NCBI RefSeq assembly: GCF_009299475.1
Contig: NZ_WBSN01000005.1
Location: 62,001 to 126,000, forward strand
DNA: 64,000 bases
Direction of reading: 5' to 3'
DNA from: Bifidobacterium avesanii
GTDB taxonomy: Bacteria > Actinomycetota > Actinomycetes > Actinomycetales > Bifidobacteriaceae
Shown: positions 17,325-26,547 of the stretch, piece by piece
Layout of the letters: each line of letters begins with the position of its first letter
Numbering within the stretch: the stretch's first letter is position 1
The notes under the pieces: generated by a model
What the model saw: only the letters and a program-made list of their open reading frames with translations
The model's database searches: none
Told to the model about the DNA's origin: nothing
Made by a program: the position numbers and the translations under genes

Positions 17325-17466
17325 GCGCGTTCTCCTTTACGACTGTCCTGCGGTTCTCGCGGCTGCCGCGGTTCCGCATCCATCGTTCATGTTCCGAAGT
17401 CCCCTCACCTTGCCGCATGCGCGCGACAACGCGACCAAAGGACGGCAGACACGGCCCACGCACCCC

Positions 17467-19152
17467 TCACGCGCACTCGGCCTCGTGCTCGAGGAAGCTC
17501 GCCAGATAGTCCTCGGGCCTGTGCGCGGCGAGCCACGCCTCCACCTCGTCGGGCGTGCGGGCGAATGTGGACAGCAGGCGGGTCACGCCGTCCTCCCCCA
17601 CGAGCAGGTCGTCCTCGATGCGCACACCGATGCCGCGGTAGCGTTCGGGCACGAGCTCGTCGGCCGCGTCGAAGTACAGGCCGGGTTCGAGCGTGAAGAC
17701 CATGCCGGGGCGCAGCGGAGCGTCGGCGTAGAGCTCGTTGCGCGACCGGTAGGCGTCGTGCACGTCGATGCCCAGATGGTGGCCGGTGCCGTGGTAGAGC
17801 CAGCGGTAGTGCTGGTGGCCGTCGGGACGCAGCGCCTCCTCGACGCTCACGGGCAGTATGCCGAGCTTTGCCAGCGACCGCGCGGTGGATTCGAGCGCCG
17901 CGGCGAGCATGTCATGGTATACGGCGCCGGGCTTGTTGGCGGCCGCGATCGCCGCGTTCGAGGCGTCGAGCACGGCCTGGTAGATTTCTCGCTGCGGCTC
18001 GGTGAACCGCCCGTTGACGGGCATGGTGCGCGTGATGTCCGCGGCGTACAGCGAGTCGAGCTCGACGCCGGCGTCGAGCAGGAACAGGTCGCCGTCCTTC
18101 AGGGCGTGGTCGTTGGCGTGGTAGTCGAGGATGGTGGCGCGCGGGCCGGACGCGGCGTTGGTGCCGAACGCGATGCCGTTGCCCTCGTAGCGGCACGAAT
18201 GCGTGAACGTGGCCTCGAGCAGGCGTTCGCCTCGCTTGACCTTGCGCGCGATGGGCAGCACGTCGGCCACGCGGTCGAAGCCTCGCTCGGTGGCTGCCAC
18301 CGCCCGTTTGATTTCGTTGATCTCGCGAGGCGTCTTGATGATGCGGCATTCGTCGGAGCTTTGCTCGAGCACGGCGTCGAGGCCGCGGTTGGCCGCCGCG
18401 TCGCCGAGGCCGGTCTCCTCGCGCACGCGGTCCACGAGCGCGTCGATCCTCGGATCGTAGCCGCGCAGCACGCGGATGCGGATGCCGTCCGGACCGGCGC
18501 CTTGACGAAGGGCATTCTCGAATTCGGTCATGTCTCGAATGTCGAGGCCGGTCATGACGTGGAAGTCCGCGGGCAGCGGGCGCGGTCCCACCCAGAATTC
18601 GCCGTGCTTGGAGTCGGAGAAGAACCGCGGGTTGGTGCGGTCGATGGCCGGCTCGAGGAAGATGGCCGCATGGTGGCCCACCGTGCCGTCCGCGTTCACG
18701 GTCGGATCGATGACCAGCGCCGCGTCGGCCTCCAGATCGCGCCCGAGACCGGTCATATGGGCGAACGCGGTGCCCGTGCGGAACGGGAAATCGGTGTCCC
18801 ACGTACGGTGACGGACAGCCCCGGCGGGGATGACGAGCCGCTCCCCCGGCAGTTTGGCCGCGAGTTCGGCGCAGTGTTTGGCGGCGTCGTCCGCGAGCGG
18901 GCTGCGCTCGGCCGGCTTCTTGTTCGGGTTCGGTCCCCAGTGGCTGAAGATGATGTCCTCGAAGCCCCTGCCCTCGAGCCGCAGACCGCCTCCGCGGCGG
19001 CCCGGCTCCGGCTCGACGTCGTTGGAGGACGACGCCTCGCGCAGTCGCCGCAGCGTTGCGGGGGCATACGCTTCACCGGCTGCTTTGATTTCCTGAACGT
19101 CCTTGTTGGTTTCCCCGACTTCCCCCGACCGGCTTTCCGCCCGTTCGCCCAT
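17467..19152 (-). CDS. pepP: Xaa-Pro aminopeptidase
   Basis: A 561-residue M24B metallopeptidase that removes an N-terminal residue before proline. An N-terminal creatinase/AMP_N domain precedes the pita-bread catalytic domain. Metal ligands are seen in LLDAGVELDSLYAADITRT (two Asp), HGTGHHLGIDVHD (His), FTLEPGLY (Glu) and GVRIEDDLL (Glu). The extra ~60-residue hydrophilic N-terminus is common in actinobacterial PepP. GGAAGGAAGG is upstream. It is monocistronic and suits a peptide-scavenging lifestyle with the proline iminopeptidase at 41.8 kb. Confidence 0.93.
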   Translation of the reverse strand: MGERAESRSGEVGETNKDVQEIKAAGEAYAPATLRRLREASSSNDVEPEPGRRGGGLRLEGRGFEDIIFSHWGPNPNKKPAERSPLADDAAKHCAELAAKLPGERLVIPAGAVRHRTWDTDFPFRTGTAFAHMTGLGRDLEADAALVIDPTVNADGTVGHHAAIFLEPAIDRTNPRFFSDSKHGEFWVGPRPLPADFHVMTGLDIRDMTEFENALRQGAGPDGIRIRVLRGYDPRIDALVDRVREETGLGDAAANRGLDAVLEQSSDECRIIKTPREINEIKRAVAATERGFDRVADVLPIARKVKRGERLLEATFTHSCRYEGNGIAFGTNAASGPRATILDYHANDHALKDGDLFLLDAGVELDSLYAADITRTMPVNGRFTEPQREIYQAVLDASNAAIAAANKPGAVYHDMLAAALESTARSLAKLGILPVSVEEALRPDGHQHYRWLYHGTGHHLGIDVHDAYRSRNELYADAPLRPGMVFTLEPGLYFDAADELVPERYRGIGVRIEDDLLVGEDGVTRLLSTFARTPDEVEAWLAAHRPEDYLASFLEHEAECA

Positions 19153-19687
19153 GATGCGCCTTCCTTCCCGATCGTTCGGCTATCGCAAACGACTCCACCT
19201 TAGGACGCATTCATTTCGACTGGCCATTGGACGACGGACGCGCCGAGTTTCCCGCCGTTGGCAGCCCGAGCCGTTCACTCAACCCGCTCACTCGACCCGT
19301 CCACTCCGCTCGGGTCCCGGCCGACGGATCATTGCATTGATCGATCATCGGATGAGACGGGCAGCCGACCAGTCGGGGCATTCCTCCGAACCGTCGCGGC
19401 CTCCCAATCGGCGCAACCGCCCGAGTCGGCGTATTCATCCGCGCCGGTGATCCGCCCGCACCGACAACGGAATGCCGGTATTCCCACGCCGATTCGCGGA
19501 ATCCCGCCGATCAGCTCGAGAGTATCCGCACTCCGTTGTCGAAAGGCATGTACAGTCCGCATCCACCAGCGTCCAACAGCATCCGCGGCACCGGCCAACC
19601 GACGGTTGCGTTGAGATCCACCGGCAATACATCCATGCACTACGTGCCTTGCACTCAAACTACGGCCGTCCGCCAGCGGTCCCGAAT
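19153..19687. other. Non-coding region with one weak inverted repeat
   Basis: No credible gene is seen in this stretch. CGACAACGGA (19462-19471) and TCCGTTGTCG (19532-19541) form inverted ends around a core containing ATCCCGCCGAT and AGTATCCGC. That core resembles the three larger inverted-repeat elements, so this may be a decayed relative. Confidence 0.4.
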
Positions 19688-19810
19688 CATAAATCCGATT
19701 TGTGCGGTTGATTTCGGCTCCGCGCCAAGTAGCCGCCACGTCATTCCGCCGAAATGCCAACGCCGATACCCGCGCATCCCCGCATTTTGACCGCACAAAT
19801 CGGATTTATG
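19688..19810. repeat. Inverted-repeat element, copy 2 of 3
   Basis: CATAAATCCGATTTGTGCGGT (19688-19708) has its exact complement at 19790-19810. The core contains AGTAGCC, CATTCCGCCG and GATACCC, matching copies 1 and 3. It lies between PepP and a GNAT gene. Confidence 0.8.
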
Positions 19811-19872
19811 CATGTAGTTTTCGTCCGACACCCCATTTTCGCGGTGTCGGCGTGCCGCGCGAACACCAGTCG

Positions 19873-20469
19873 CTATGCGGCGCGCCATTCCTCGGCGGTG
19901 ACGATACGGAAAAACTCATCGTGATATTCGTCGATGAGGCTGAAATAGTCGTGCTTTGACCCGCCCGCCATCCTCATGCCGCACTTCTCCATCACACGGC
20001 CGGACCGCGCATTCTCCGTATAATGGGCGCCCCACACCGCATCCACGTGCAACGCATCGAACGCGTAATCGATCACGGCCCGCAGCGCCTCGGACATGTA
20101 GCCGAGCCCCCAGAACGGCCGTCCGAGCCAATAGCCGAGTTCCAGCGCGTTGCCGCCGAGATACCGTTCGCAATCCGAACGGATGGAACCGGTGACGTGC
20201 CTCAGGGGTTTGAGCTCGATGCATCCGATCGGCCCATCGTCGCCGTCGGAAGCCGCCCCGCCCTTCACGGTGACGGCCCAATTGTTCTCGACCGCGAAGA
20301 CGGTGCCGATGACGTTCCGGCTTTCCTCGACGCTCGTGTGCGGCGGCCATCCGCACAGCGGTCCGATCTCCGGGTCGGACGCGTACCGGAACAGCGAGGC
20401 CGCGTCGGCCGCGTCGTCAGGCTTCCATGGGCGCAGCAGCAGCCGCCCGGTTTCGATCGTTTTGGCCAT
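19873..20469 (-). CDS. GNAT acetyltransferase, RimJ/RimL type
   Basis: A 198-residue protein starting IETGRLLLRPWKPDDA, the hallmark of the RimJ/RimL/Acetyltransf_3 family. ELGYWLGRPFWGLGYMSEAL is the acetyl-CoA motif, followed by NARSGRVMEKCGMRMAG. Members acetylate ribosomal protein N-termini or small molecules and the target here is unknown. It stands alone, with the inverted-repeat element downstream. Confidence 0.88.
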   Translation of the reverse strand: MAKTIETGRLLLRPWKPDDAADAASLFRYASDPEIGPLCGWPPHTSVEESRNVIGTVFAVENNWAVTVKGGAASDGDDGPIGCIELKPLRHVTGSIRSDCERYLGGNALELGYWLGRPFWGLGYMSEALRAVIDYAFDALHVDAVWGAHYTENARSGRVMEKCGMRMAGGSKHDYFSLIDEYHDEFFRIVTAEEWRAA

Positions 20470-20578
20470 TCCGCCTCCAATCCTTCAAGGCCGCAAAATC
20501 GGCATCCGCGGATCAACACTACAGCGGCGTGCATTCGGATACGGGCAGCCAACTCCGCCCGTCACGCCCGCCGTTGCA

Positions 20579-21235
20579 TTACTTGCCGACCGCGGCCAGC
20601 GCCCGGCGCTCGTAATAATCGACGAGCGGGAGAAACAGCTCGTCGACCGTGGCGACGATGTCCGCTTCGGACAGGGGCCGCATGTCGCGCAGGATGGCCG
20701 CGCGACCGAGTTCCCCGGGCATGCGCAGCAGCGATTCCGGCAGTTCGCAGGTGATGTCGCCGCGCGCCCGCGCGTTTTCGATGGCCATCATGATGCTGGG
20801 CCGGTCGCTGATCATCGTGCGCTCGTACAGTTCGTGCGCGCTCACGCCGAGCCAGTCGGCGTAGACGCCGAACTTGGCCAGCACCATCACCGCGTCGGAC
20901 TGCTTGCGGTTGAGCTGCAGGAGGATGGAGATGACGTCGCCCCTGAGCGTGCCGGTGTTCGGGCGCTCGATGACGGCGCGGCCGCGATGCCGTCTCATGG
21001 CGGCCACGAACAGTTCCGTGCGGTTCGGCCATCGGCGGTACAGCACCGGTTTGCTGGTGTGCGCCCTCGCGGCCACGTTGTCGAAGGTGAACTCCTCGGC
21101 GCTGCATGCGGACAGCTGCTCCCACGCGGCCTCCAGAATGGCCTCTTCCAGGGCCTTGCCCCGGCGGCGCGTCCGCTTTGGTCCGTTGCTCGCTTTGCTC
21201 GCTTTGTTCGCTTCGTTCGATTCGTTCGCTTCCAT
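20579..21235 (-). CDS. TetR family regulator
   Basis: A 218-residue TetR repressor. The N-terminal helix-turn-helix is visible at FTFDNVAARAHTSKPVLYRR. The C-terminal ligand domain has DIVATVDELFLPLVDYYERR, like the TetR_C group near drug pumps. The first 25 residues are low complexity (NESNEANKASKASNG), encoded by a ~9-base tandem repeat around 21189-21230. The start at 21235 has GGAGG upstream. It is divergent from the DHA2 pump and probably represses it. Confidence 0.88.
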   Translation of the reverse strand: MEANESNEANKASKASNGPKRTRRRGKALEEAILEAAWEQLSACSAEEFTFDNVAARAHTSKPVLYRRWPNRTELFVAAMRRHRGRAVIERPNTGTLRGDVISILLQLNRKQSDAVMVLAKFGVYADWLGVSAHELYERTMISDRPSIMMAIENARARGDITCELPESLLRMPGELGRAAILRDMRPLSEADIVATVDELFLPLVDYYERRALAAVGK

Positions 21236-21303
21236 GGGTTCGCCTCCATACGCGGCATGGGCGCCGTGTCCAACAGCCACCCTTCATGCCTTCCTCTACA
21301 AGA

Positions 21304-21360
21304 TACCATGGCGTTTCTTATTACCAAGCGTCTATAATCATCCATGGTTTTTAAGAAACG
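21304..21360. promoter_or_regulatory. Operator/promoter region between TetR and the DHA2 pump
   Basis: CGTTTCTTA (21312-21320) and TAAGAAACG (21352-21360) are exact inverted repeats, and ACCATGG / CCATGGT sit beside them. TATAAT (21333-21338) lies between the arms and suits a -10 box for the pump gene. TetR binding at the arms would cover this promoter. The pairing is seen directly; the regulator assignment is inferred. Confidence 0.55.
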
Positions 21361-21386
21361 AATTAGTATCTTAAAAGGATGGATTC

Positions 21387-22904
21387 ATGGATGTCGATGA
21401 GGAACGGCAACGGAGCCTGAAACGCTCGCTGCTCTGCCTGTGCGCGGCCGAACTGGTGATGATGGTCAACACCACCGCGTTCAACGTGGCCCTGCCGAAC
21501 ATCGCCGAGTCGCTCGGGGCGGGCATGGCGGAGCAGCAGTGGATCGTCTCCAGCTACAACCTCGTGTTCGCGGCCGTGGTGCTGCTGGCCGGATTCATGG
21601 GCGACCGGCTCGGCCATCTCAGGACCATGATCGCCGGATTGGGCATGTTCGTCGTCGCGTCCGCGATCGGTCTTGCAGCCGGGAACGTGCCTGTGCTGCT
21701 CGTTTCGCGGTCGATCATGGGCGCCGGCGCGGGCGTGGTCATCCCGATGGGGCAGGCGCTGCTCGGCATCCTGTTCCGGGGCCCCGCGCTGTCCCGCGCC
21801 ATGACCGCATGGGCGATAGCCGGCACCCTGGGCGTGCCGTTCGGCCCGCTCGTCGGCGGGGCGCTCACCGCGACGCTGGGCTGGCGCGGCATCTTCGGGT
21901 TCGACGGCGTGGTGTTCCTCGCCGTGATCGCGGTCATCCGCATGAACGTCCCGCGGACGGGCGGATCGCGCAAGTCCCGGTCGCTGCATGTGCCGTGGGC
22001 GTCGGTGGCGATGATGTTCGCCGGATTCACCCTGTTCTCCGCCGGCTTGGTCAACGCCCAGCACGGCGTTCTGACTGCGGGAGCCTGGATGCCGATGGCG
22101 GTCGGCGCCGCGCTGATCACGGGATTCGTGCTGCATGACCGCGCGTCCCGCAACCCGCTGATGGAGCTCGGCCTGATGCGGGACCCGTCGTTCGCGGCCT
22201 GCGCGCCGGCGCTGATGATGCTGAACTTCTCGATGTACGGCATCATCTTCATCATGCCCGCCTATCTGGAGACGGTGCTGCGTCACGGCGCGCTGATCGG
22301 CGGCATGCTGCTGATGCCGCTGGTCGTCGCGTCCATCGCGGGGGCGCGGATGAACGACCGGATCGTCTCCCGGATCGGCCCGCGCGGCACGAGCCTGCTC
22401 GCCTTGGGGTGCCTGGCCGCCGGCATGCTGACGATCGGCGCCGCCATGTGGTGGCCGGACGGGATGATGAGGCAATCGACGGTGCTGGTCGGCCAGCTCA
22501 TGGCCGGCCTCGGGCTGGGCGCCGGCCAGCCGGCGATGCTGACCTGGGCTATGGGCCGTGTGCCGATCGGGCAATCCGGCGCCGGATCCAGCCTGCTGAC
22601 CGTGTTCCGCCAATTCGGGTCCATCATCGGCGTGGGAATCTTCGGCAGCATACAGAGCGGACTGTATACGGCGGAATTCCACGATCTCGCGCAATCCGCC
22701 GGCTTGGCCCCGCAATCCGCCGGTTCCGTGACGCTGGACTTCCAGCGGGCGGCCGACATGACAGGCATGACGGGCGATCTCATGCGGCAGGCGGCCTCCC
22801 GCGCCTACGAATCCGCGATGACCGGCAGCTTCGCCGCGGCCGCCGCGGTCATCGCCGCCACCCTCGGAGTCGTCGCGCTGATCTCCCGCAGGACGCCGCG
22901 GTGA
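21387..22904 (+). CDS. MFS drug exporter, DHA2 (EmrB/QacA) family
   Basis: A 505-residue, about 14-segment drug:proton antiporter. NTTAFNVALPNIAESLG, GDRLGHLRTMIAG and GAGAGVVIPMGQALLG match the DHA2 family motifs. The family exports lipophilic drugs, dyes or bile salts and the substrate is unknown. AAAGGATGG lies upstream. The divergent TetR gene and the operator between them indicate ligand-induced expression. Confidence 0.9.
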   Translation: MDVDEERQRSLKRSLLCLCAAELVMMVNTTAFNVALPNIAESLGAGMAEQQWIVSSYNLVFAAVVLLAGFMGDRLGHLRTMIAGLGMFVVASAIGLAAGNVPVLLVSRSIMGAGAGVVIPMGQALLGILFRGPALSRAMTAWAIAGTLGVPFGPLVGGALTATLGWRGIFGFDGVVFLAVIAVIRMNVPRTGGSRKSRSLHVPWASVAMMFAGFTLFSAGLVNAQHGVLTAGAWMPMAVGAALITGFVLHDRASRNPLMELGLMRDPSFAACAPALMMLNFSMYGIIFIMPAYLETVLRHGALIGGMLLMPLVVASIAGARMNDRIVSRIGPRGTSLLALGCLAAGMLTIGAAMWWPDGMMRQSTVLVGQLMAGLGLGAGQPAMLTWAMGRVPIGQSGAGSSLLTVFRQFGSIIGVGIFGSIQSGLYTAEFHDLAQSAGLAPQSAGSVTLDFQRAADMTGMTGDLMRQAASRAYESAMTGSFAAAAAVIAATLGVVALISRRTPR

Positions 22905-22946
22905 GGATCGGGTGAGGACCATACCTCTTTCCACAAGCAAACGGGC

Positions 22947-23258
22947 TCACGCCGAAACCAGTTCGCCGTGGGCGGTGTATTCGTATGAGTGTTCGTACAG
23001 ATACGTGGGAGAAATGTCGATGTCACCGTCACACCAAGTCAGAATCCCGTGATCGATATGGAAGTCCTCAAACGTCTTCTCATCCCGCAGCGGGGCGAAG
23101 GCGGGGACATCGTCGTACATTTCGGTGAAATCGCACAGGCGCGTCTCGCCTGTGGAGAATGTCACCAGCATGACGTGGTCATCCGTGACGCGAGCCGACC
23201 GGACCTCCAACTCCCGAACAGGTTCATCCGCATACAGGATGCCGTTCACTTCAAACAT
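22947..23258 (-). CDS. DUF2442-type protein, 103 aa
   Basis: MFEVNGILYADEPVRELEV followed by FSTGETRLCDFTEMY and LTWCDGDIDISPTYLYE fits DUF2442, a small family often found near toxin-antitoxin or nuclease genes, function unknown. GGAAGGAG lies six bases before the ATG at 23258; the frame runs on to 23378 without another ribosome site. No partner gene is adjacent. Confidence 0.78.
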   Translation of the reverse strand: MFEVNGILYADEPVRELEVRSARVTDDHVMLVTFSTGETRLCDFTEMYDDVPAFAPLRDEKTFEDFHIDHGILTWCDGDIDISPTYLYEHSYEYTAHGELVSA

Positions 23259-23328
23259 GACAGGCTCCTTCCGATATCTCATATGAGAAAGACCATATTC
23301 CGAGCATATTCCCGCAGCAGGAGCGCCG

Positions 23329-24183
23329 TCACCGGCAATCGGCGGGCGCATGGTCATGGTCACACAAAAGACCCTCATCCCTTAATAAGTCGGCAAGGAA
23401 AACCCCTACCCCATTCTGCTGGTTGGACGGAGCGATAGCATCAGCGGCAGCTTTGATCCGCTCATCGGCGTTTGCCATAGCGACGCCCATCCCCGCCGCG
23501 CGCAGCAATGGAACATCATTGAGCCCATCACCAAAAGCGATGACATTCCCCAAACCAGCGCCCAGGCTTTTTGCCCAGATCTGCGAAGCATGCGCCTTGT
23601 TCGCATGAGCGTTTGAGATTTCCATAACACCGCCGCTGGAATCGGTAACCGTAAAGTCCCCGCCAATCAACTCATGGCAACCGTCAATATACCGGTCCGC
23701 TTGGTAGCCGGGCGTTGCCATGACAAGTTCAAGAACCGGAGCATTCGGAACTGACGATATGCGTTGAGGATCCGGATCGCGCAGTATTCCTCCATGCGCG
23801 CGCAGGTCCCAAAATGCTTGATCGCAACCGAATCCTTCCCTGTCCTCCCACCCGAATCCAGCCTGCGGATATCTATTCTTCAGCATGGCGATAATGCCAG
23901 CGCACTGTCCCTCATCAAGCAGTTCGGAATGAATAACCTGGCATGTGGCCGTATCCACAATCTGCGCACCGTTGGATACAAACAAAGCGGAGAATAAAGG
24001 CAATACCGGTCCCAGTACTTGCTTTGCCAAGCGAAGCGGACGCGCTGACGCCGCGGCGAAAAGAACGCCGGCATTATTAGCTCGGCCAAGCATGTCTTGC
24101 AGTCGAGAGGAGACCTGCCCATGCTCATTGAGTAACGTGCCATCAAGATCGGTGACAACGAGAATTGGCAACCTAAGACTCAT
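23329..24183 (-). CDS. HAD-superfamily hydrolase, Cof type
   Basis: A 284-residue HAD phosphatase. TDLDGTLL supplies the catalytic Asp12 and Asp14, AAASARPLR is motif II, and the motif IV loop is AFGDGLNDVPLLRAAG. The Cof-type cap domain lies between. Members dephosphorylate sugar phosphates or flavin/PLP-type cofactors and the substrate is unknown. It is the last gene before the first ychF-tail repeat, so it marks the left border of the accessory island. Confidence 0.88.
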   Translation of the reverse strand: MSLRLPILVVTDLDGTLLNEHGQVSSRLQDMLGRANNAGVLFAAASARPLRLAKQVLGPVLPLFSALFVSNGAQIVDTATCQVIHSELLDEGQCAGIIAMLKNRYPQAGFGWEDREGFGCDQAFWDLRAHGGILRDPDPQRISSVPNAPVLELVMATPGYQADRYIDGCHELIGGDFTVTDSSGGVMEISNAHANKAHASQIWAKSLGAGLGNVIAFGDGLNDVPLLRAAGMGVAMANADERIKAAADAIAPSNQQNGVGVFLADLLRDEGLLCDHDHAPADCR

Positions 24184-24260
24184 AACGGACCCCTATTCGC
24201 GCATTACAGCGATGCGCATAATCGAATCTGGCAAGAAGGGCAATTGTAACAGGAGCAACC

Positions 24261-24344
24261 GAGGGCCTTGGAATCGTTGGATCCTGAGGCCCTCGGCGCT
24301 ATACGGCAATCACTTCTTAAACGTTGGGGAGAACTTGAATGTCG
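24261..24344 (-). repeat. ychF 3'-end/terminator repeat, copy A
   Basis: The hairpin at 24261-24294 begins GAGGGCCTTGGAATCG, and CGGCAATCACTTCTT follows as after ychF. The tail then reads AAACGTTGGGGAGAACTTGAA. On the minus strand that encodes FKFSPTFKK-stop, where ychF encodes FKFNVSKK-stop. No ychF body is attached. Confidence 0.8.
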
Positions 24345-24492
24345 CGGCCTTTTCGTCTTTCCATTGTTTCCCGGGCATCCCGCTCCATGCCGGGCACTCT
24401 ATGGGCACTCTATTTGGTTGTCCGTTCCATTGCATACGCCGCGCCGGTGCAGGCTTGTCCTTCCCCCGGTCGGCGCGGTAAAATAATGATTG

Positions 24493-24506
24493 TAATGATT
24501 TCATTA
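24493..24506. promoter_or_regulatory. Palindrome before the toxin-antitoxin operon
   Basis: TAATGATTTCATTA is a near-perfect palindrome 17 bases before the antitoxin ATG, with a TAAAAT box about ten bases upstream. Autorepression by the AbrB-type antitoxin is the likely use. Confidence 0.5.
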
Positions 24507-24522
24507 CTTAGGGAGGTGCATC

Positions 24523-24798
24523 ATGAGCGTGGTGATGGACGTGGCGAAGGTGACGGCCAAGGGGCAGATCACCATCCCCGCCGACGTACGCGAGGCCGTT
24601 GGCATCCGAGAGGGCGACAAGGTCGTGTTCGTGCGCATGGACGACGGCAGCGTGTCGTTGCGCAGCTCGAACCTCGAGGCGCTGACGAGGGCGCAGACCG
24701 GCTTCGAGGGCGCGGCCGAGGAGGCCGGACTGCAAGGTGAGGATGACCTGACCGACCTCATCAGATCGGTGCGCCGGGACCATGCCACCGGGAGGTAG
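24523..24798 (+). CDS. AbrB/MazE-type antitoxin
   Basis: A 91-residue protein with an N-terminal SpoVT/AbrB swapped-hairpin domain (AKVTAKGQITIPADVREAVG and GDKVVFVRMDDGSVSL). The C-terminal acidic/helical region presumably wraps the toxin. GGGAGG precedes the ATG. Its last codons contain the ribosome site of the PIN-domain gene, which starts 4 bases after the stop, so translation is coupled. It is the first gene of the accessory island. Confidence 0.88.
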   Translation: MSVVMDVAKVTAKGQITIPADVREAVGIREGDKVVFVRMDDGSVSLRSSNLEALTRAQTGFEGAAEEAGLQGEDDLTDLIRSVRRDHATGR

Positions 24799-24802
24799 CC
24801 GA

Positions 24803-25207
24803 ATGCGCGTGATGATCGACACCAACGTGCTATTGTCCGCCGTGATCTTCCGGTCGTCCAACTCCGTCGGTGTGATCGTCGACGCGGGGCGCGGCGACAA
24901 CACGCTGCTGCTGTCCACCTACACGATCGACGAGGCGCGAGAAGTGGTCGCCCGCAAATGGCCAGCCCGCACAGGCGTGCTCGAACAATATCTGTTCGAA
25001 CTGAGCTTCGAGACCGTCGTCACGCCGCTGACGCCAAAGCCCGGACTGTTCGAGATACGCGACCCGCTCGACTATCCGGTGCTCTACTCGGCGATCGCCG
25101 GTGCGGCGGACGTGTTCGTGACCGGCGACAAGGACTTCGACGACGTGACGGTGTCCAGCCCTTCGATAGTCACCCCGAGCGAGTACATGAGCCTATTCGC
25201 CAGATAA
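24803..25207 (+). CDS. PIN-domain toxin ribonuclease
   Basis: A 134-residue PIN domain. RVMIDTNVLLSA supplies the first metal-binding Asp (residue 6), a Glu follows in TIDEAREV, and VTGDKDFDDV supplies the C-terminal acidic pair. It matches the putative toxin family COG1569. The inferred activity is RNA cleavage neutralised by the AbrB-type partner immediately upstream. I take the start at 24803 with GGGAGG upstream. Confidence 0.88.
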   Translation: MRVMIDTNVLLSAVIFRSSNSVGVIVDAGRGDNTLLLSTYTIDEAREVVARKWPARTGVLEQYLFELSFETVVTPLTPKPGLFEIRDPLDYPVLYSAIAGAADVFVTGDKDFDDVTVSSPSIVTPSEYMSLFAR

Positions 25208-25276
25208 AACGACGAAAAGCCCTCGAATCTGCCGCATTCGCGGTGTGGCTCGGTTTGTTGTTTGAGGAGGTTGGTT

Positions 25277-26539
25277 ATGTCGAAGGCCGCATATAAGCGT
25301 GGGCGGAATAAGCTGCATGGCACGGTCGTGTTCAACGTTGGTGTCAATGCGGTGGTGGTGCCCAATGATCCTTCCCGCAGCCAGCGTTTCGGCGTGTGTA
25401 GCGTGGAGAGCGTTCCTCAGCCCAAGGGTCGTAAGCCTCATCTGGTTTTGCGTGACGGCAAGGGCGTGGTCGTGCTCGAGGTCGGGGCGCAGGCTCGTGC
25501 CGCGTATGCGGCCTTGCAGCCACTGGAGGGTTGTAAGGTACGGTCGTTCTCATGGGAGCGGAAGGCGTCGGATATCGGCGCGGGTGCCTATCTCAGCTGC
25601 AGGATCGTCGAGGGCAAGCGGAAGATTGCGGCGGAAGAACCGATCGAGCAAATCATCTTGGACACTGAGACCACGGGTTTGCAGCCGCAGTACGACGAGA
25701 TTCTGCAACTGTCCATCATCGACGGGTGCGGCAATGCGCTGCTCAACAATCTGTACCGGCCGAAATACCACGATTCATGGCCGGAGGCGCAACGTATCCA
25801 CGGCATCAGCCCCACGCAGGTGGCCGGCAAGCCGCTCATAGAGGATGATCTGCAAACGGTTCAGGACATTTTCGACCGGGCACAGCAGGTATGCGTGTAC
25901 AACGCCGACTTCGATCTCGCGTTTCTCGGCGAGCTGGGTTTGCGGCTGGACAGAAGCAAAGTCGTGGACACCATGCGCGAGTACGGACGCCGATATCATT
26001 CCACGCCCTACTACAAGCTGGAGAAAGCGGCGGCGGAATGCGGCTACCGGTATCACGCGCACGACGCTCTGGAGGACTGCCGTGCGACATTGGCGGTGCA
26101 GTCGAAGCTCGACGTCAAGCCCTTACCGTGGCGTACCGCCCGGACATCTCTTCATTCGTCCCACACCGCCATGTCCGAAGAGGATCGCGCGCGAATGGAA
26201 TCGGTCGTCAAGACAGCGCGTGCATATGACGCCACACGGTCGGACGAAACGCCAGCGAGCGTCGATGCAAGGAAACCGCCGGAAGTCGGTCAGTCGGCCA
26301 AGCCGATGCCGAAGATGGTCGAGGCGGATGCCACCAAGCCGGTCTCGCGGTTCTACTATTGGTCGTTCGTGGCGCTGGTATGCATATTGGGTACGTTGTC
26401 CGCAGTGCTGGCGCTTGTCTGCATCGTTGCCCCGTACATGCTCATCATGACGGTTCCGGCCGTCCTGTTCACCATTTGGGGAATCAGAAAGTGCAGGAGC
26501 ATGAAGAATCAGATACGCACGAAGCGCCGCAGACATTAG
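25277..26539 (+). CDS. DEDDh exonuclease (DnaQ-like) with C-terminal membrane hairpin
   Basis: A 420-residue protein in three parts. Residues 1-115 have no motif I recognise. Residues 120-280 are a DnaQ/epsilon-type 3'-5' exonuclease with all catalytic residues: LDTETTG (Asp129, Glu131), NADFD (Asp211) and AHDALEDC (His262, Asp267). After a Ser/Pro-rich linker, residues 360-403 hold two membrane segments and the protein ends in a basic tail. Membrane-anchored DnaQ-like proteins are unusual. GAGGAGG precedes the ATG. It follows the PIN toxin by 69 bases, so both may be one defence or addiction module. Function unproven. Confidence 0.85.
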   Translation: MSKAAYKRGRNKLHGTVVFNVGVNAVVVPNDPSRSQRFGVCSVESVPQPKGRKPHLVLRDGKGVVVLEVGAQARAAYAALQPLEGCKVRSFSWERKASDIGAGAYLSCRIVEGKRKIAAEEPIEQIILDTETTGLQPQYDEILQLSIIDGCGNALLNNLYRPKYHDSWPEAQRIHGISPTQVAGKPLIEDDLQTVQDIFDRAQQVCVYNADFDLAFLGELGLRLDRSKVVDTMREYGRRYHSTPYYKLEKAAAECGYRYHAHDALEDCRATLAVQSKLDVKPLPWRTARTSLHSSHTAMSEEDRARMESVVKTARAYDATRSDETPASVDARKPPEVGQSAKPMPKMVEADATKPVSRFYYWSFVALVCILGTLSAVLALVCIVAPYMLIMTVPAVLFTIWGIRKCRSMKNQIRTKRRRH

Positions 26540-26547
26540 CGTCGTCC

